The notes under the pieces are model-generated. The model had not been told where the DNA came from. It did no database searches and worked only from the letters and a program-made list of their open reading frames with translations. The position numbers and the translations under genes were made by a program. Positions 16,308 to 26,574 of a stretch of 45,700 nt of DNA are shown here, piece after piece. Source of the DNA: Anaerocolumna sp. (GTDB lineage: Bacteria; Bacillota; Clostridia; Lachnospirales; Lachnospiraceae); assembly GCA_029256725.1 (NCBI GenBank), contig JAQSXJ010000096.1:1-45700 (forward strand), given 5' to 3'. Position 1 is the first letter of the stretch, and each line of letters starts with the position of its first letter.

Positions 16308-17639
16308 TTATTTCATAAATACGAAAGATTCTAATTCAAATAAATGTCTTCCTTTGAACATATCCGCTGTCCAACCTGTAACGCAGTCTTGTACCAGAAA
16401 ATAAACTGCATGTCTGCCAGTAACCGTCTTCACTGTCGTCTGATAGCTGCCGCTGTCAGCACCGATATCACATACTCCGATTTCTTCCCCTTTTTCATAA
16501 TCATCAAGTAATATCCTGATTTTGGATTTGCAGCCTGTCCCACTTACTTTTACAGCTAAGTCCATTGTAAGGCTTGCGTAGTCCTCACCAAAATCAAAAT
16601 ACTTATAGCCAATAATACAACCGCTGGTAATAGCGGTTACAGGTCTTTCAAATACATTTTTTTCAGTTACAAAGGCTCCGCCTTTTAAAACACAGGCTGT
16701 TTCTGCCGGTGTTATCTTATATGGTGATAAAGCTTCTTCAAATCCCAGAGAGGTCATTTCCACCTGAGGTATGCTGCCGTCTTGTAGTATGGTTATCTTT
16801 TCTACACAGGCACGTCTTGACATAATGGTGTTATTGGTCATGCGGTGATAAAAAATATACCATTGTCCGTTGATACAGCAGATAGAACCATGATTGTTTC
16901 CCGCAGGATAATCCTGTCCGTTATCCACTATAATTCCTCTATATTCAAAGGGTCCTTTAGGTGATTTGGAAGTGGCATATACAAGTCTGTTGCCCTTTCT
17001 GGGAGAATAAATGAGATAATAGGTATCCCCTATTTTTCTGGGAGAGCAGGCTTCAAAGAAGGTAAAGGGCTCTTCTACCGGAATAATATCATCCTGATAG
17101 GTTTCGTCAATTATTTCATACATGTTCTCCGGGTTAATTTCAGCAACAAAAGAACGCTCATAACCGCAGTATATATATACCTTACCGTCATCATCCACCA
17201 AAACACCAGGATCTATAAACCAACCGCTGCCAAAGCAATCTTCGCCTTTTCCTTCCGGTATCCTGTACTGATATCTGGATAATAGTTTAAAGGGACCTTC
17301 CGGTCTGTCACTGACTGCTACACAACCAACTGCTCCGATAATATATGCATAAAGATAATATTTACCGTCTTTTTCAACAACATCAGGCGCAAAGAGGTCA
17401 TTATCTGTCCAATGGGTGTCTGACTCGTGGTCTCTGTCTTTGCGTGTATGAAAGCTGTCGCCATGACACTCCCATTTATTTAAATCATTTAGCGGTGCAG
17501 ACCATACCTTCAGTTTATAATCACAAAAATGATCTGAGCCAGCAGTATCATGAGAACCATATACATATACACGATCTCCGAATACTCTGGGTTCACCGTC
17601 GGGGATATATTCCCATAAGGGAAGAAAGGGATTTGCCAT
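16308..17639 (-). CDS. GH43 family glycosidase (arabinofuranosidase/xylosidase type)
   Basis: A 443-residue enzyme without a signal peptide, so probably cytoplasmic. The five-bladed propeller domain (about 1-300) has the expected acid residues: Asp in YIPDGEPRVFGD, Asp in LFAPDVVEKDGKYYLY, and Glu in FFEACSPRKIGDTYYLIYS. A C-terminal beta-sandwich of about 130 residues (FDFGEDYASLTMDLAV onwards) resembles a CBM6-like domain. I place the start at 17639, because AGGAGG is 5 bases upstream; the open frame adds 20 residues without a comparable site. It is divergent from an AraC regulator, which is the likely controller. Substrates in this family are arabinan, arabinoxylan or xylan oligomers. Confidence 0.88.
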   Translation of the reverse strand: MANPFLPLWEYIPDGEPRVFGDRVYVYGSHDTAGSDHFCDYKLKVWSAPLNDLNKWECHGDSFHTRKDRDHESDTHWTDNDLFAPDVVEKDGKYYLYAYIIGAVGCVAVSDRPEGPFKLLSRYQYRIPEGKGEDCFGSGWFIDPGVLVDDDGKVYIYCGYERSFVAEINPENMYEIIDETYQDDIIPVEEPFTFFEACSPRKIGDTYYLIYSPRKGNRLVYATSKSPKGPFEYRGIIVDNGQDYPAGNNHGSICCINGQWYIFYHRMTNNTIMSRRACVEKITILQDGSIPQVEMTSLGFEEALSPYKITPAETACVLKGGAFVTEKNVFERPVTAITSGCIIGYKYFDFGEDYASLTMDLAVKVSGTGCKSKIRILLDDYEKGEEIGVCDIGADSGSYQTTVKTVTGRHAVYFLVQDCVTGWTADMFKGRHLFELESFVFMK

Positions 17640-17710
17640 AAATGCCTCCTGGTAAGTCATAATTTTATATTTCCTCTTCATCCTAGCACAGACAACCATA
17701 CAATTCTATC

Positions 17711-17739
17711 ATTATAGTGCCATATATTAGCACATAAGA
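17711..17739 (-). promoter_or_regulatory. GH43 promoter with a palindromic spacer
   Basis: On the minus strand a perfect TATAAT (17716-17711) lies about 70 bp before the GH43 start. The 17-bp spacer GTGCTAATATATGGCAC is an imperfect palindrome bounded by GTGC/GCAC. The -35 (TCTTAT) is poor, suggesting an activator-dependent promoter. The AraC protein encoded divergently is the obvious candidate activator. Confidence 0.4.
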
Positions 17740-17965
17740 GACATCCCCATATAATTACTTATCAGGTTGTCCTTTTAGTGCAAACGAATTTAATTTTCTG
17801 AAATTCTCTATCTTAAAATAAAGGAAGCTTTCCTTATAGATCGAATTTATATTTTTTCTCGTTTTCTTACATTTCAGCATTAAATAAGCTTAAATATAAG
17901 ATATTTAGATTTTTAATAATGGAAAATAACTTGAATCAACTTATGCAAATCTCTCTACAAATTTC

Positions 17966-18014
17966 TTGTAAAATAATTGTTTTTTTACTATACTATAACA
18001 GTAACAGCTGTTAC
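17966..18014 (+). promoter_or_regulatory. Promoter and palindrome upstream of the AraC gene
   Basis: TTGTAA (17966-17971) and TATACT (17989-17994) are 17 bp apart. They are followed at the expected start of transcription by GTAACAGCTGTTAC (18001-18014), a perfect 14-bp palindrome. A regulator bound there would block transcription, so autoregulation is plausible. Confidence 0.5.
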
Positions 18015-18080
18015 ACAACACATGATACAGTAATATTTTCCCATTTTATAGCACATTTCAGCCAATACCTGGAGGTTCCT

Positions 18081-18983
18081 ATGCCATACATGAAATTAGA
18101 TTATTTTACGGATGATGAGGGTTTTCCATTTTTCATTCAATACGGACGTCATGACGAAGATCTATTTATCCATACACATGAGGATTTCTTTGAATTGGTT
18201 ATCGTCCTGAGTGGAAGTGCTTCGCACATGGTAGATGATGAGAAATTTCAGATTAGTAAAGGCGATGTTTTTGTTATCGGAAATAATACTGCCCACGGTT
18301 ATCAGGATACTGATAATTTCCGTATCTGCAATATTATGTTTCGTCTGGACAGCCTGTTTCCCGGCAATTATGATATTACCCGTTCGGCAGGTTTTCATGC
18401 TCTCTTTCTATTGGAACCCTATGTTTCAAAAGAATATAAATTCTCCAGCAGACTTAAGCTGTTACAGAAAGATTTCGATAAAGTATGTAAAATGGTTGAT
18501 ATGATGCACTCAGAATATCAGAATAAATCAGAGGGCTGGCGCACCTTTCTGCAATCCAGCTTTATGACACTTGTTGTAATACTATCCAGATTCTACGACT
18601 TTAAAGATGACTTTCACAGAATGGATATAATTAATATTGCTAAAGCCATTTCCTACATAGAAAATCATTATAATGAGGATATCTCCATCCAGATGCTCGC
18701 TGATCTCTCTCATTACTCGGAACGGCACTTTATAAGGGTTTTCCGGGATACCTATCATACAACGCCTATGAATTACATTATTTCCTTAAGAATACGCAAG
18801 GCGTGTCTTCAATTAAAGGACAGCAGCCTTTCCATTAGTGATATTGCTTTAAGATGCGGCTTTAATAACAGTAATTATTTCAGCCGCATATTCAAGCAGC
18901 AGATAGGCATTACACCAACAAGGTACAGAAGTTATGAACCCGTATATCCTGGTTCAATGACCTTACAGACCGGAGAGCTCTAA
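18081..18983 (+). CDS. AraC family transcriptional regulator
   Basis: A 300-residue regulator. An N-terminal cupin sensor domain (about 15-110; FIHTHEDFFELVIVLSGS, GDVFVIGNNTAHGYQDT) is followed by a C-terminal double helix-turn-helix (about 195-295; ISIQMLADLSHYSERHFIRV, then SISDIALRCGFNNSNYFSRI). I chose the ATG at 18081 because GGAGG lies 5 bases upstream. The frame is open 54 codons earlier, but that overlaps the promoter and palindrome. Proteins of this type bind a sugar and activate adjacent glycosidase genes. Divergence from the GH43 gene supports control of GH43 and perhaps of the GH5 gene beyond it. Confidence 0.9.
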   Translation: MPYMKLDYFTDDEGFPFFIQYGRHDEDLFIHTHEDFFELVIVLSGSASHMVDDEKFQISKGDVFVIGNNTAHGYQDTDNFRICNIMFRLDSLFPGNYDITRSAGFHALFLLEPYVSKEYKFSSRLKLLQKDFDKVCKMVDMMHSEYQNKSEGWRTFLQSSFMTLVVILSRFYDFKDDFHRMDIINIAKAISYIENHYNEDISIQMLADLSHYSERHFIRVFRDTYHTTPMNYIISLRIRKACLQLKDSSLSISDIALRCGFNNSNYFSRIFKQQIGITPTRYRSYEPVYPGSMTLQTGEL

Positions 18984-19119
18984 ATCCTAACACCTCACCT
19001 TATAAGGAGCCTTTCTCAAATGAATAAAAGTCAGGAATAAGTCTTCAGACGCATGTAATTACTGTAATACACCTTTCTACTCTACGTTACTATTATAAGA
19101 GTGCCTGTTTGTATTAATA

Positions 19120-19156
19120 TTGTTATAAAGAAAGCCGCCACATTCCGTGACGGCTT
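19120..19156 (-). terminator. Terminator after uvrA
   Basis: On the minus strand AAGCCGTCAC and GTGGCGGCTT form a 10-bp stem (one G-U pair) with a 5-base loop, followed by TTTCTTT. It lies 120 bp after the uvrA stop. It may also serve the converging AraC gene. Otherwise 18984-19275 holds no gene that I can see. Confidence 0.75.
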
Positions 19157-19275
19157 GCAAAAAGGGGTTCTATATCTGATATAATCCTGTAACTCTTAGA
19201 TTAATCTTTGATACTTCGTACTTTTAATGTTATTACATTTAGGCAGAAGATATTTTATAGAACAGCTTCTATATA

Positions 19276-22098
19276 TTACTCCAAATATCTTCTTAAGTAC
19301 TCCCCTGTATAGGATTCTTTGATTCTAATGATATCTTCCGGTTTTCCTTGCCCTACAATTGTTCCGCCGCCATCTCCGCCTTCCGGCCCCAGATCAATAA
19401 TGTAATCTGCAGTCTTGATCAAATCCAGGTTGTGTTCTATTACTATCACAGTGTTGCCGCTTGCAACCAGTTTCTTTAATATTTCTGTCAGTTTATGAAC
19501 ATCTGCAAAATGTAGTCCCGTAGTTGGTTCATCCAGTATATATACGGTTTTACCGGTTCCCGGTTTGCTGAGTTCTGCAGCCAGCTTAATTCTCTGCGCC
19601 TCGCCGCCGGATAAAGTAGAGGAAGCCTGCCCAAGCTTTATATAGGATAAACCTACATCATAAAGGGTCTGGATCTTGTTACGGATTCTTGGAATATGCT
19701 CAAAATAAGTCAGAGCCTCTTCCACTGTCATTTCCAGCACATCATGTATATTCTTACTGCGATACTCTACTTCCAGGGTTTCTCTGTTGAATCTTTTTCC
19801 ATTGCAGACATCACAGGGCACATACACATCCGGCAGGAAGTTCATCTCAACTTTTATAATACCGTCTCCACTGCAGGCTTCACATCTGCCGCCCTTTACA
19901 TTGAAGCTGAATCTGCCTTTTCCGTAACCTTTCATTTTGGCTGCAGGCGTCTGGGCAAATAGTTCCCTTATAAGGTCAAATACACCGATATAGGTAGCCG
20001 GGTTGGAACGGGGTGTTCTGCCAATGGGACTCTGATCCACATTAATAACTTTATCAAGCTGCTCAAGCCCGCAGATGCTTTCATGTTTTCCGGGGATACA
20101 TCTGGCTCTGTTTAAGTTTCTTGCAAGGATTTTATATAATATCTCATTAACCAGAGTGCTTTTACCGGAACCGGACACACCGGTCACACAAGTAACCACG
20201 CCCAAAGGAAACTCTACCTCTATATCTTTCAAATTATTTTCTGCTGCTCCCATAACCTTTATGAAACCTTTTGGTTCCCGTCTGATTTCCGGCACCGGAA
20301 TCGACAGTCTACCACTTAGGTAGGCACCGGTTATGGAATTCGGATTCTGCATCAGCTCTTCTGCCGTACCGGCAGCAATGATTTCACCGCCGTGTTCCCC
20401 GGCGCCAGGACCGATATCAATTACATAGTCCGCAGCTCGTATGGTATCTTCGTCGTGTTCCACCACGATTACGGTATTTTCAAGATTCCTCAGATGGAAT
20501 AAGGTATGAAGGAGCTTATCATTATCCCTTTGGTGCAGTCCGATACTGGGCTCATCCAGAATATAGGTGATTCCTACCAGACCGGATCCTATCTGTGTAG
20601 CCAGGCGGATTCGCTGTGCTTCTCCTCCTGATAAGGTAGATGCTGCTCTGGAAAGGGTCAGATACTTTAATCCTACATTCAGAAGAAATTCTGCTCTGGA
20701 TTTAATCTCTTTTAATATCTGCTCTGCCACGGACTGCTGAAATGCCGTAAGTTCTACCTTTACAAAGAATTTATGGAACTCTTCAATGGAGAATTCCGTG
20801 ACCTCATGGATGTTTTTCTCTGCTACGGTTACTGCAAGAGCTTCTTTTCTAAGTCTTTGACCTGCACAGGCCCTACAGGGAGTGGTATTCATATAGTTTT
20901 CATATTCTGCTTTAACGACCTCTGAACCTTCCTTGTACCTTCTTTCGGCATTCTTTATTATTCCTTCAAAAGCCAGGGGATAAACTCCTTCTCCACGCTG
21001 TCCTTTATAATAGACATCAACTTTTTCATCGGTGCCATGTAACAAGATATCCTGTATTTCCTGTGAATAGGTTTCAAAGGGTACCGTAAGCTCGAAATTA
21101 AACCGTTGAGCCAGGGCCCTTAAGATTGCTCTGGTAAAGCTGCCCTCATCCTTGGAGGACTGCCAGCCGGGAACAACGATAGCACCCTCATCGATGCTGA
21201 TGGATTTATCAGGAATGATAAGATCATCGTCAAATTCCATCTTATAACCCAATCCGCTGCACTCCGGGCAGGCTCCAAAAGGGTTATTAAAGGAAAACAT
21301 TCTCGGTTCGATTTCCTCCAGGCTGATTCCACAGTCCGGGCAGGCATAGTTTGCACTTAAGGTAATCGGTTCGCCTCCCATCACATCAATCAATACAATT
21401 CCTTCGGATAATTTCACTGCATGTTCGATAGAATCTGCCAGTCGGGTTTCGATTCCTGCCTTCACTGCCAGGCGGTCAATGACGATGCTGATGTTATGTT
21501 TTATGTTCTTGTCAAGCTCGATAGTTTCACTCAGTTCATGAAGAATATCATTAATAATAACGCGGACATAACCGCTTTTCTTTGCCTGTTCCAGGATCTT
21601 TTCATGGCGTCCCTTCCTGCCTCTTACAACCGGGGCAAGAAGCTGAAACTTGGTTCCTTCCGGTAAAGCCATAATAGTGTCGATCATCTGATCAACGGTC
21701 TGCTTACGTATCACTCTGTTACACTGGGGACAGTGAGGAATACCAATTCTGGCGTAAAGAAGCCTCAGATAATCATAGATTTCTGTAATTGTGCCCACTG
21801 TAGAACGAGGATTTCGATTGGTGGATTTTTGTGCTATGGAAATAGCAGGTGATAATCCTTCTACACTATCGACTTCCGGCTTTTCCATCTGTCCTAAGAA
21901 CATTCTGGCATAAGAGGACAGGGATTCCATATATCTTCTCTGTCCGTCTGCGTAGATGGTATCAAAAGCCAGGGAGGATTTACCGGAACCGCTGAGACCG
22001 GTTATTACCACCAGCTTATTCCTTGGTATATTGACATCCACGTTTTTCAAATTATGAACTCTTGCACCTTTTATTTTAATATAAGACTTGGTCTTCAT
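19276..22098 (-). CDS. uvrA: UvrA, excinuclease ABC subunit A
   Basis: A full-length 940-residue UvrA, the damage-recognition ATPase of nucleotide excision repair; it dimerises and loads UvrB on damaged DNA. Two ABC modules are present: Walker [10 protein letters not shown] near residue 33 and GVSGSGKST near 637, each followed by an LSGGEAQR signature and a DEPS/TxGLH Walker B. Zinc-binding pairs CPQC, CPDC...CPEC and CEAC...CDVC are intact. AAGGA precedes the ATG. The usual uvrB neighbour is not in the window. The reading frame runs upstream without a stop for 40 codons into a sigma-factor remnant, but the ribosome binding site and family alignment support the start used here. Confidence 0.97.
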   Translation of the reverse strand: MKTKSYIKIKGARVHNLKNVDVNIPRNKLVVITGLSGSGKSSLAFDTIYADGQRRYMESLSSYARMFLGQMEKPEVDSVEGLSPAISIAQKSTNRNPRSTVGTITEIYDYLRLLYARIGIPHCPQCNRVIRKQTVDQMIDTIMALPEGTKFQLLAPVVRGRKGRHEKILEQAKKSGYVRVIINDILHELSETIELDKNIKHNISIVIDRLAVKAGIETRLADSIEHAVKLSEGIVLIDVMGGEPITLSANYACPDCGISLEEIEPRMFSFNNPFGACPECSGLGYKMEFDDDLIIPDKSISIDEGAIVVPGWQSSKDEGSFTRAILRALAQRFNFELTVPFETYSQEIQDILLHGTDEKVDVYYKGQRGEGVYPLAFEGIIKNAERRYKEGSEVVKAEYENYMNTTPCRACAGQRLRKEALAVTVAEKNIHEVTEFSIEEFHKFFVKVELTAFQQSVAEQILKEIKSRAEFLLNVGLKYLTLSRAASTLSGGEAQRIRLATQIGSGLVGITYILDEPSIGLHQRDNDKLLHTLFHLRNLENTVIVVEHDEDTIRAADYVIDIGPGAGEHGGEIIAAGTAEELMQNPNSITGAYLSGRLSIPVPEIRREPKGFIKVMGAAENNLKDIEVEFPLGVVTCVTGVSGSGKSTLVNEILYKILARNLNRARCIPGKHESICGLEQLDKVINVDQSPIGRTPRSNPATYIGVFDLIRELFAQTPAAKMKGYGKGRFSFNVKGGRCEACSGDGIIKVEMNFLPDVYVPCDVCNGKRFNRETLEVEYRSKNIHDVLEMTVEEALTYFEHIPRIRNKIQTLYDVGLSYIKLGQASSTLSGGEAQRIKLAAELSKPGTGKTVYILDEPTTGLHFADVHKLTEILKKLVASGNTVIVIEHNLDLIKTADYIIDLGPEGGDGGGTIVGQGKPEDIIRIKESYTGEYLRRYLE

Positions 22099-22137
22099 TG
22101 AAATCCTTTCTGTTTGTCCTGTTAAGGGATGTACTTC

Positions 22138-22218
22138 TTTTTTCCCTTTCAGCTTTCTGATGGCCCTCGCTTCTATCTGCCGGATTCGTTCTCTGGTAAG
22201 CAGAAAGACTCTGCTCGT
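22138..22218 (-). pseudogene. Sigma-70 region 4.2 remnant joined to uvrA
   Basis: The 24 codons at 22209-22138 read [20 protein letters not shown] and four more residues. This is the helix-turn-helix (region 4.2) that ends group 1 or sporulation sigma factors ([19 protein letters not shown]). A stop codon at 22221-22219 bounds it upstream, and downstream the frame runs into uvrA. Nothing of regions 2 or 3 is nearby. The rest of 22099-22441 holds no gene apart from the terminator at 22357. Confidence 0.75.
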
Positions 22219-22356
22219 CTATTCCTTTCATTCTTATTCTATCAACAATGCAACACTCCTGAAAAGCAAAATCTCTCCTGGTGCTTAAAGTTTGGTTATT
22301 TATTCGTATATGGCAATACATATTTTTGTGCAATATTACAACAATTATTTTAATGC

Positions 22357-22393
22357 AAAAAGGAGTCAACCTGGTTTCAGTTTACTCCTTTTT
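22357..22393 (-). terminator. Terminator after the CarD-like gene
   Basis: AAAAAGGAGT (22357-22366) and ACTCCTTTTT (22384-22393) are perfect inverted arms. They give a hairpin with a T-run in either direction, and it lies 50 bp after the CarD-like stop codon. Confidence 0.85.
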
Positions 22394-22441
22394 ACTATTA
22401 TTAACATTATAGTCTGGTTTCAGAATCAAAGCAGCTTTATT

Positions 22442-22960
22442 TTAGCATGAAAAACTATCTGCTGCTCTCATTTTCTCCAGAATTTCAACTTCTGTCTTAT
22501 CACGGGGTATCTCAAGAACCAATGAGATCTCTTCCGCAAGATTATTCGTGATAAGGTCTAAATATTTCTTATCAATTGCAGACAATTTTTTATTGCTTAC
22601 ACCTTTTTCAATTTCTCTCAGTTTAAGAACTTTTAATATCTGCAATAGTTCATGGCAATCATTTAACTTCAAGGCTTCTCTGTACATTGGTTCACTTCTT
22701 TTATCGTCGTATATATCTATAGTCACTAACGCTGGAATATCATGCATTAGATTCTTGGCTTCTTCTTTCGAAATTACATCCCGCATCCTCACCTTATTGT
22801 TTTCCACAGGCGTATAGATGGCACAGCCTTTTGTATGCAAAGGCTCCAGGGTATAATATAACTTACTCTTGTCAAAACCATCCTCCGTAAGATATCCTAT
22901 ACTCTTGACTCTGCATATTCCCGTAAGTCCGTAGACAATATAATGATCAATCTTGAACAT
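22442..22960 (-). CDS. CarD-like transcription regulator
   Basis: A 172-residue protein with an N-terminal CarD/TRCF RNA-polymerase-interaction domain (about 1-60; DHYIVYGLTGICRVKSIGYL and YYTLEPLH) and a helical C-terminal domain (75-170). The helical part contains LKLREIEKGVSNKKLSAIDK, the typical CarD DNA-backbone-binding region. CarD proteins bind the RNA polymerase beta lobe and modulate open-complex stability. Its ATG abuts the TAA of the preceding small gene (TAAATG), with GGGGAGG inside that gene's end, so the two are translationally coupled. The C-terminal segment has a lysine-rich loop like CdnL proteins. I am confident of the family but not of its targets. Confidence 0.85.
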   Translation of the reverse strand: MFKIDHYIVYGLTGICRVKSIGYLTEDGFDKSKLYYTLEPLHTKGCAIYTPVENNKVRMRDVISKEEAKNLMHDIPALVTIDIYDDKRSEPMYREALKLNDCHELLQILKVLKLREIEKGVSNKKLSAIDKKYLDLITNNLAEEISLVLEIPRDKTEVEILEKMRAADSFSC

Positions 22961-23263
22961 TTATTCCTCCCCTTTCTCCTGCTTAAAGATTAGTTCTATG
23001 GTTGAAATGCAGCCTCTGATCTGCACTGTGGCTTTGTCATACTCAGGCGGAAGCTGCAGTTGTTCACTATTACCAATATCCGCCTCGAATACTGCTCCTC
23101 CTATTCCTGCTGCAAAATTTAATGCGCCTTTTGATTCGGAAAGATACAGTGTAGATTTATCCTTCCATTTGCCCAATATATTTTTCTTTTTTAACCGATA
23201 CTCTTTTGGCAATGTAACTTTTCTTTTATTAACTTCTGATTTTATTTCACCTATTGCAAACAT
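22961..23263 (-). CDS. Small MraZ/AbrB-like protein, coupled to CarD
   Basis: A 100-residue protein. The start at 23263 has AGGAGG at a 6-base spacing; the frame is open 19 codons further but without a site. It seems to contain two short beta-hairpin repeats. The first, EVNKRKVTLPKEYRL, is the swapped-hairpin signature of AbrB/MraZ DNA-binding domains, and the second, NSEQLQLPPEYDKATVQIRG, looks like a weaker copy. By that likeness it may bind DNA as an oligomer. It is directly coupled to the CarD-like gene, so the pair probably acts on the same transcription process. The fold assignment is by motif only. Confidence 0.6.
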   Translation of the reverse strand: MFAIGEIKSEVNKRKVTLPKEYRLKKKNILGKWKDKSTLYLSESKGALNFAAGIGGAVFEADIGNSEQLQLPPEYDKATVQIRGCISTIELIFKQEKGEE

Positions 23264-23473
23264 TACATACCTCCTGTTCCAAGGGAAACCATCATCACTA
23301 ATTGTTCTACAATAATCCATTATACCATTAAATTTTTCTTAATGTCAGTAAATTTTTGAATATATAATTTATTTTCAGCATTTTCCCTGTAGTGAGTCCT
23401 GGATTTTTTGTGTAATTTTACTTACGACTAATTCTTTCCCTGTTATATTTTTATTCTTAAGCTGATATTAATA

Positions 23474-23514
23474 AATAAAAAAGGATGATTATCGCATAAA
23501 TGATAACCATCCTT
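23474..23514 (-). terminator. Terminator at the end of the pectinolytic cluster
   Basis: On the minus strand AAGGATGGTTATC pairs with GATAATCATCCTT (one mismatch or wobble), with an 8-base loop and a TTTTTTA run. It lies 28 bp after the stop codon of the short remnant at 23542. Confidence 0.85.
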
Positions 23515-23541
23515 CACCAATAGTTTTATAGACTAAAATTC

Positions 23542-23664
23542 TTATCTTTTATCTAATTTATACTTCTTTACTGCAAAATCATATTTTTCCAGGGTCAGGT
23601 TTTCAATTTCTCTGGTTTCAGCGGAAAAATTCATATAGAAAGCATATCCTTCCTCCCCAATCAT
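23542..23664 (-). pseudogene. C-terminal remnant of a glycosidase-like gene
   Basis: A 40-codon frame reads GEEGYAFYMNFSAETREIEN and continues to YDFAVKKYKLDKR before the stop. The pattern (a strand ending in MNFS, then a polar hairpin) resembles the C-terminal beta domain of GH42/GH35-type beta-galactosidases, but it is too short to assign. It lies in frame with and directly after the GH28 stop codon, so a readthrough product would join the two. Most likely the tail of a gene whose body was lost. Confidence 0.45.
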
Positions 23665-23667
23665 TCT

Positions 23668-26252
23668 CTATGTTACTACCGTTATTAGAACGTCCATTTT
23701 CACGGGTATAATTCCATCTTCTGCTGTAAAAGTCAAATGATATGGCTCTTTTCGCTTCGCTTCTTCAGTCGGTATCCATTTAAATACACTTGGCTTTCCC
23801 GGTATAAAGGAGGCTGACTCAAAAAACGCTCCCTCCGGTAAATTGGTTACCTGCAAAGTCATAGGACTTGAGACACCTTTGACATTATAATCCTTCACAG
23901 CCTGGGATTCATTGTATATCTTTCCGTCAGTTTCCAAAAGTGAAACCTCATAGGCCGGTTGTCTGGCTATGACCTCAAACATAAGCTCTTTCCCCACTTG
24001 GACCATTTGTTCCGGGACCGGCTGGAAAAACGGACTGTATACGGTTTGGGGCAGCGGATAACTGGCAGTCTCATGCTCATAGGTATAGCCATTATCTGTA
24101 ATTGCTGCTGTTTCATAGGCATACAGACTGTCTTTTGGCGTACCCGGTGCCGGAGCAGCAATTTGAACCTGCTTTACGGACAGACGACTGTCGATGTCCA
24201 CTTCCTCAACAGAGGTCGTGAGATAGGGGTAGTCCGGCACATATTCCAGTCCGGCAGGCCGTTTATAATTATTTGTAACACATACGACTTCTTCCTTATC
24301 TGCCGTATGATCAGCCTTGATATTACGAACTGTGCCCAAGACAACATCATCCAATATGATAGGATATCTGCTGTCTTCCACAAGATAATGCAGATTCAAA
24401 TTAGTGATATGAAGATTCTCAACATGGCGAGCATAAAGTCCATAAGCCGGCAGAATACCCCAATTGCTTGGTTCAGGATAAACCTCTGGCAGTTCCGGTA
24501 TATTAAAAGGTGCTGCCTTCCAGGATTTCTCTTTCGGGTCCCATTCCACCCTTGGCAGCAGCCCTTCGTTCTTTAAGAAAAAGGTATTAATAAGCCAAGG
24601 GAGGGATTGAATACTTTTCTTTCCTTTGTTCTGGGTATATTCCCAATTGGTGTTGACCTGACGTTGTTCCGCTGCCTCACGAAGTGTGAAACCTCCCCTG
24701 TATTCAACCGAAATATTCTCAAGGGCTACGTTACGAAGTCTGCTGCCCACCAGCCCCATCAGTTCAATGGGGTATCTTGGATCAGCATTTTTAACCGTGA
24801 TATCTCGGATAATAATATCATGAACCGAAGCGATACCCTCACTTCCACAGGCATTGGCATAAAGGGGCAGTTCACCTGCCATTAATTCGCGGTCATAATC
24901 AGGTATATACTGTAAGGAATCCATATCGTACTTAAGTGCAAAGAACCTTCCCTTTTCTTCGTGATAATTTGCTGGATTTAAAAGGCAGGGTTCACCCTGA
25001 TTTACGATTTCATAGAAGGAACAGCCATCTGAGGTAACACTGTGGTTTCTATTATATGCAGGCAGATATCGTCGTACCGGATATATTGTGTAATTGTCCT
25101 TCGCCGGAAGTATCCAGTTCGTGTTATTAAGACGTACATTTGGTTTAGAACCTGCCGCTGTGATAAGCTCATTCTCTGACGAGTTACCCGTAACCGGATA
25201 CCGTCCCCTGTCACCTGCTCTGATAAAAATCGGCGAACTGCTTACATCTTCCATGTTGGAATCCTCAAATAGAATATTGCTTAAATCAGACCCATCCACC
25301 GCTTCCAGCGCAAAGCCACGGGAACGTTTAAAATGTATTCGTCGTACCGTTACACAATCATATCCGCAGGTAGATTCTGTTCCTAGCTTGACTCTTGCGG
25401 TTGGGCCGCACCGATCCGTAGCTATCAGCTTATCCGTAGTATAGGTTCTGTCATAAACGGAGCCCATATCATAACCACTGACTGTACAATCCTCAACTAA
25501 TACATTTTCAAGGCGCATAAAGATACCACCGCCATAAGAAGCCTTTAAGACAATGGCATCATCTGTCAAGGAATTAAAGACAGAATTTCGAATGGTCACA
25601 TTCTGACAGCAATCCACGTCCAGGGCATCTCTATTGGTATCAACTAATAGCTGTTCAATCAACAAATTGGTCACACAGGTCGCTATTACAGCGCCTTATT
25701 CCCGAACCATTCACCGCGGTGACCGGCCTCCGAACGTTTCTCCGGTTCCGGGGGATCGCCTCCCATCAGCACATGCTCCAATTCACCCTTGTCATTTAGA
25801 AAACTTCCGTCAATTCCCCCAGGCCCGTAGATCATAACATCCTGAACCTCACTTCCATATATGAGGCTGTTCCGAAAATAGGTATGCCCATGATCCTGGA
25901 GACCTGCATAAAGATTAGCCTCCGGCTCACCGTAATTGCCGCCTTCACCTTCCTGTAGTTCATAGGAATTCTTTATGTCAGTTTTTGCCGCATGCAAAAT
26001 GCTGCCTTCGCTTAAATAGATATTCACACCACTCATAAGAACGATAGTATAGACTCTGAAATCCCCTTTGGGAATAATTACAGTACCTCCTTCTATGGAG
26101 GCTTCCCTTATTGCTGCATTTATTGCAATGGTGTTGGTTACGGGAGGCATATCCGTACCGGCACCATAGGCGCAGATATCAAATTTACGATTTTCTTTCT
26201 TTAGATAATTCCTGTCAAAGGGACACCCTGTGGCTTCTTTTATAGCAAACAT
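23668..26252 (-). pseudogene. GH28-like pectinase, internally deleted and frameshifted
   Basis: The 5' part (26252-25686, 188 residues) is a polygalacturonase-like N-terminus: FDICAYGAGTDMPPVTNTIA, IIPKGDFRVYTIVLMSGVNI, then YGPGGIDGSFL, ending GEWFGNKAL and a stop. Homology resumes at about 25685 in another frame (VIATCVTNLLIEQLLVDTN, then RDALDVDCCQNVTIRNS with catalytic-site aspartates) and runs 668 residues to 23668. It includes the parallel beta-helix and a C-terminal Ig-like domain. Family members have a conserved stretch of about 30 residues (LRDITI.GGHFAIL-like) between NKA and ATGVTNL; here it is missing. No signal peptide. The intact enzyme would cleave galacturonides or rhamnogalacturonan oligomers; this copy should be dead unless both pieces assemble. 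AGGAG precedes the first ATG. Confidence 0.82.
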
Positions 26253-26316
26253 ATTTCTCCTGTACAGCAGGTATCCTTAAATAATACTGCCATACTCTCC
26301 TTCCTTCTCAGTCTCA

Positions 26317-26562
26317 TTATTTATAGGTGCCGCTTTTAAATTCTTTCGGTGTCATTCCCTGGCTCTTTTTAAAGGATTGTATAAAATGGTTTACATGATT
26401 GAATCCTACATTTACCGCAATATCCGTTACCGACAGCCCAGTTGTATTCAGTAATTCGATACTGCGTTTAATACGGTATTCAATCAAATAATTATAAGGT
26501 GTCGTATGCACGATTTTCCGAAAACATCTGCTGCACTCTGCTATACTGATATTGGCTTCATC
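26317..26562 (-). pseudogene. AraC-type regulator, C-terminal HTH remnant
   Basis: About 81 codons from ANISIAECSRCFRKIVHTTP to the stop, covering the AraC C-terminal double helix-turn-helix (LSVTDIAVNVGFNHVNHF, QGMTPKEFKSGTYK). A TAG codon at 26565-26563 precedes the homology. The GH105 stop codon is only 12 bp further upstream, so the sensor domain and first helices were deleted up to the end of the GH105 gene. It probably once regulated the GH28/GH105 genes that flank it. Confidence 0.82.
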
Positions 26563-26574
26563 CTATTAAAATTT

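Noticed and set aside
17919..18080. Longer N-terminus for the AraC regulator
   Set aside because: It would cover the promoter and palindrome; GGAGG precedes the ATG at 18081.
20075..20323. Plus-strand frames within uvrA
   Set aside because: Antisense shadows of a strongly conserved gene.
22076..22369. 97-residue frame overlapping the uvrA start
   Set aside because: The sigma-factor signature is in another frame; this one is its shadow and has no site or homology.
23264..23320. Longer N-terminus for the MraZ/AbrB-like protein
   Set aside because: AGGAGG sits before the internal ATG at 23263, and the upstream codons lack a site.
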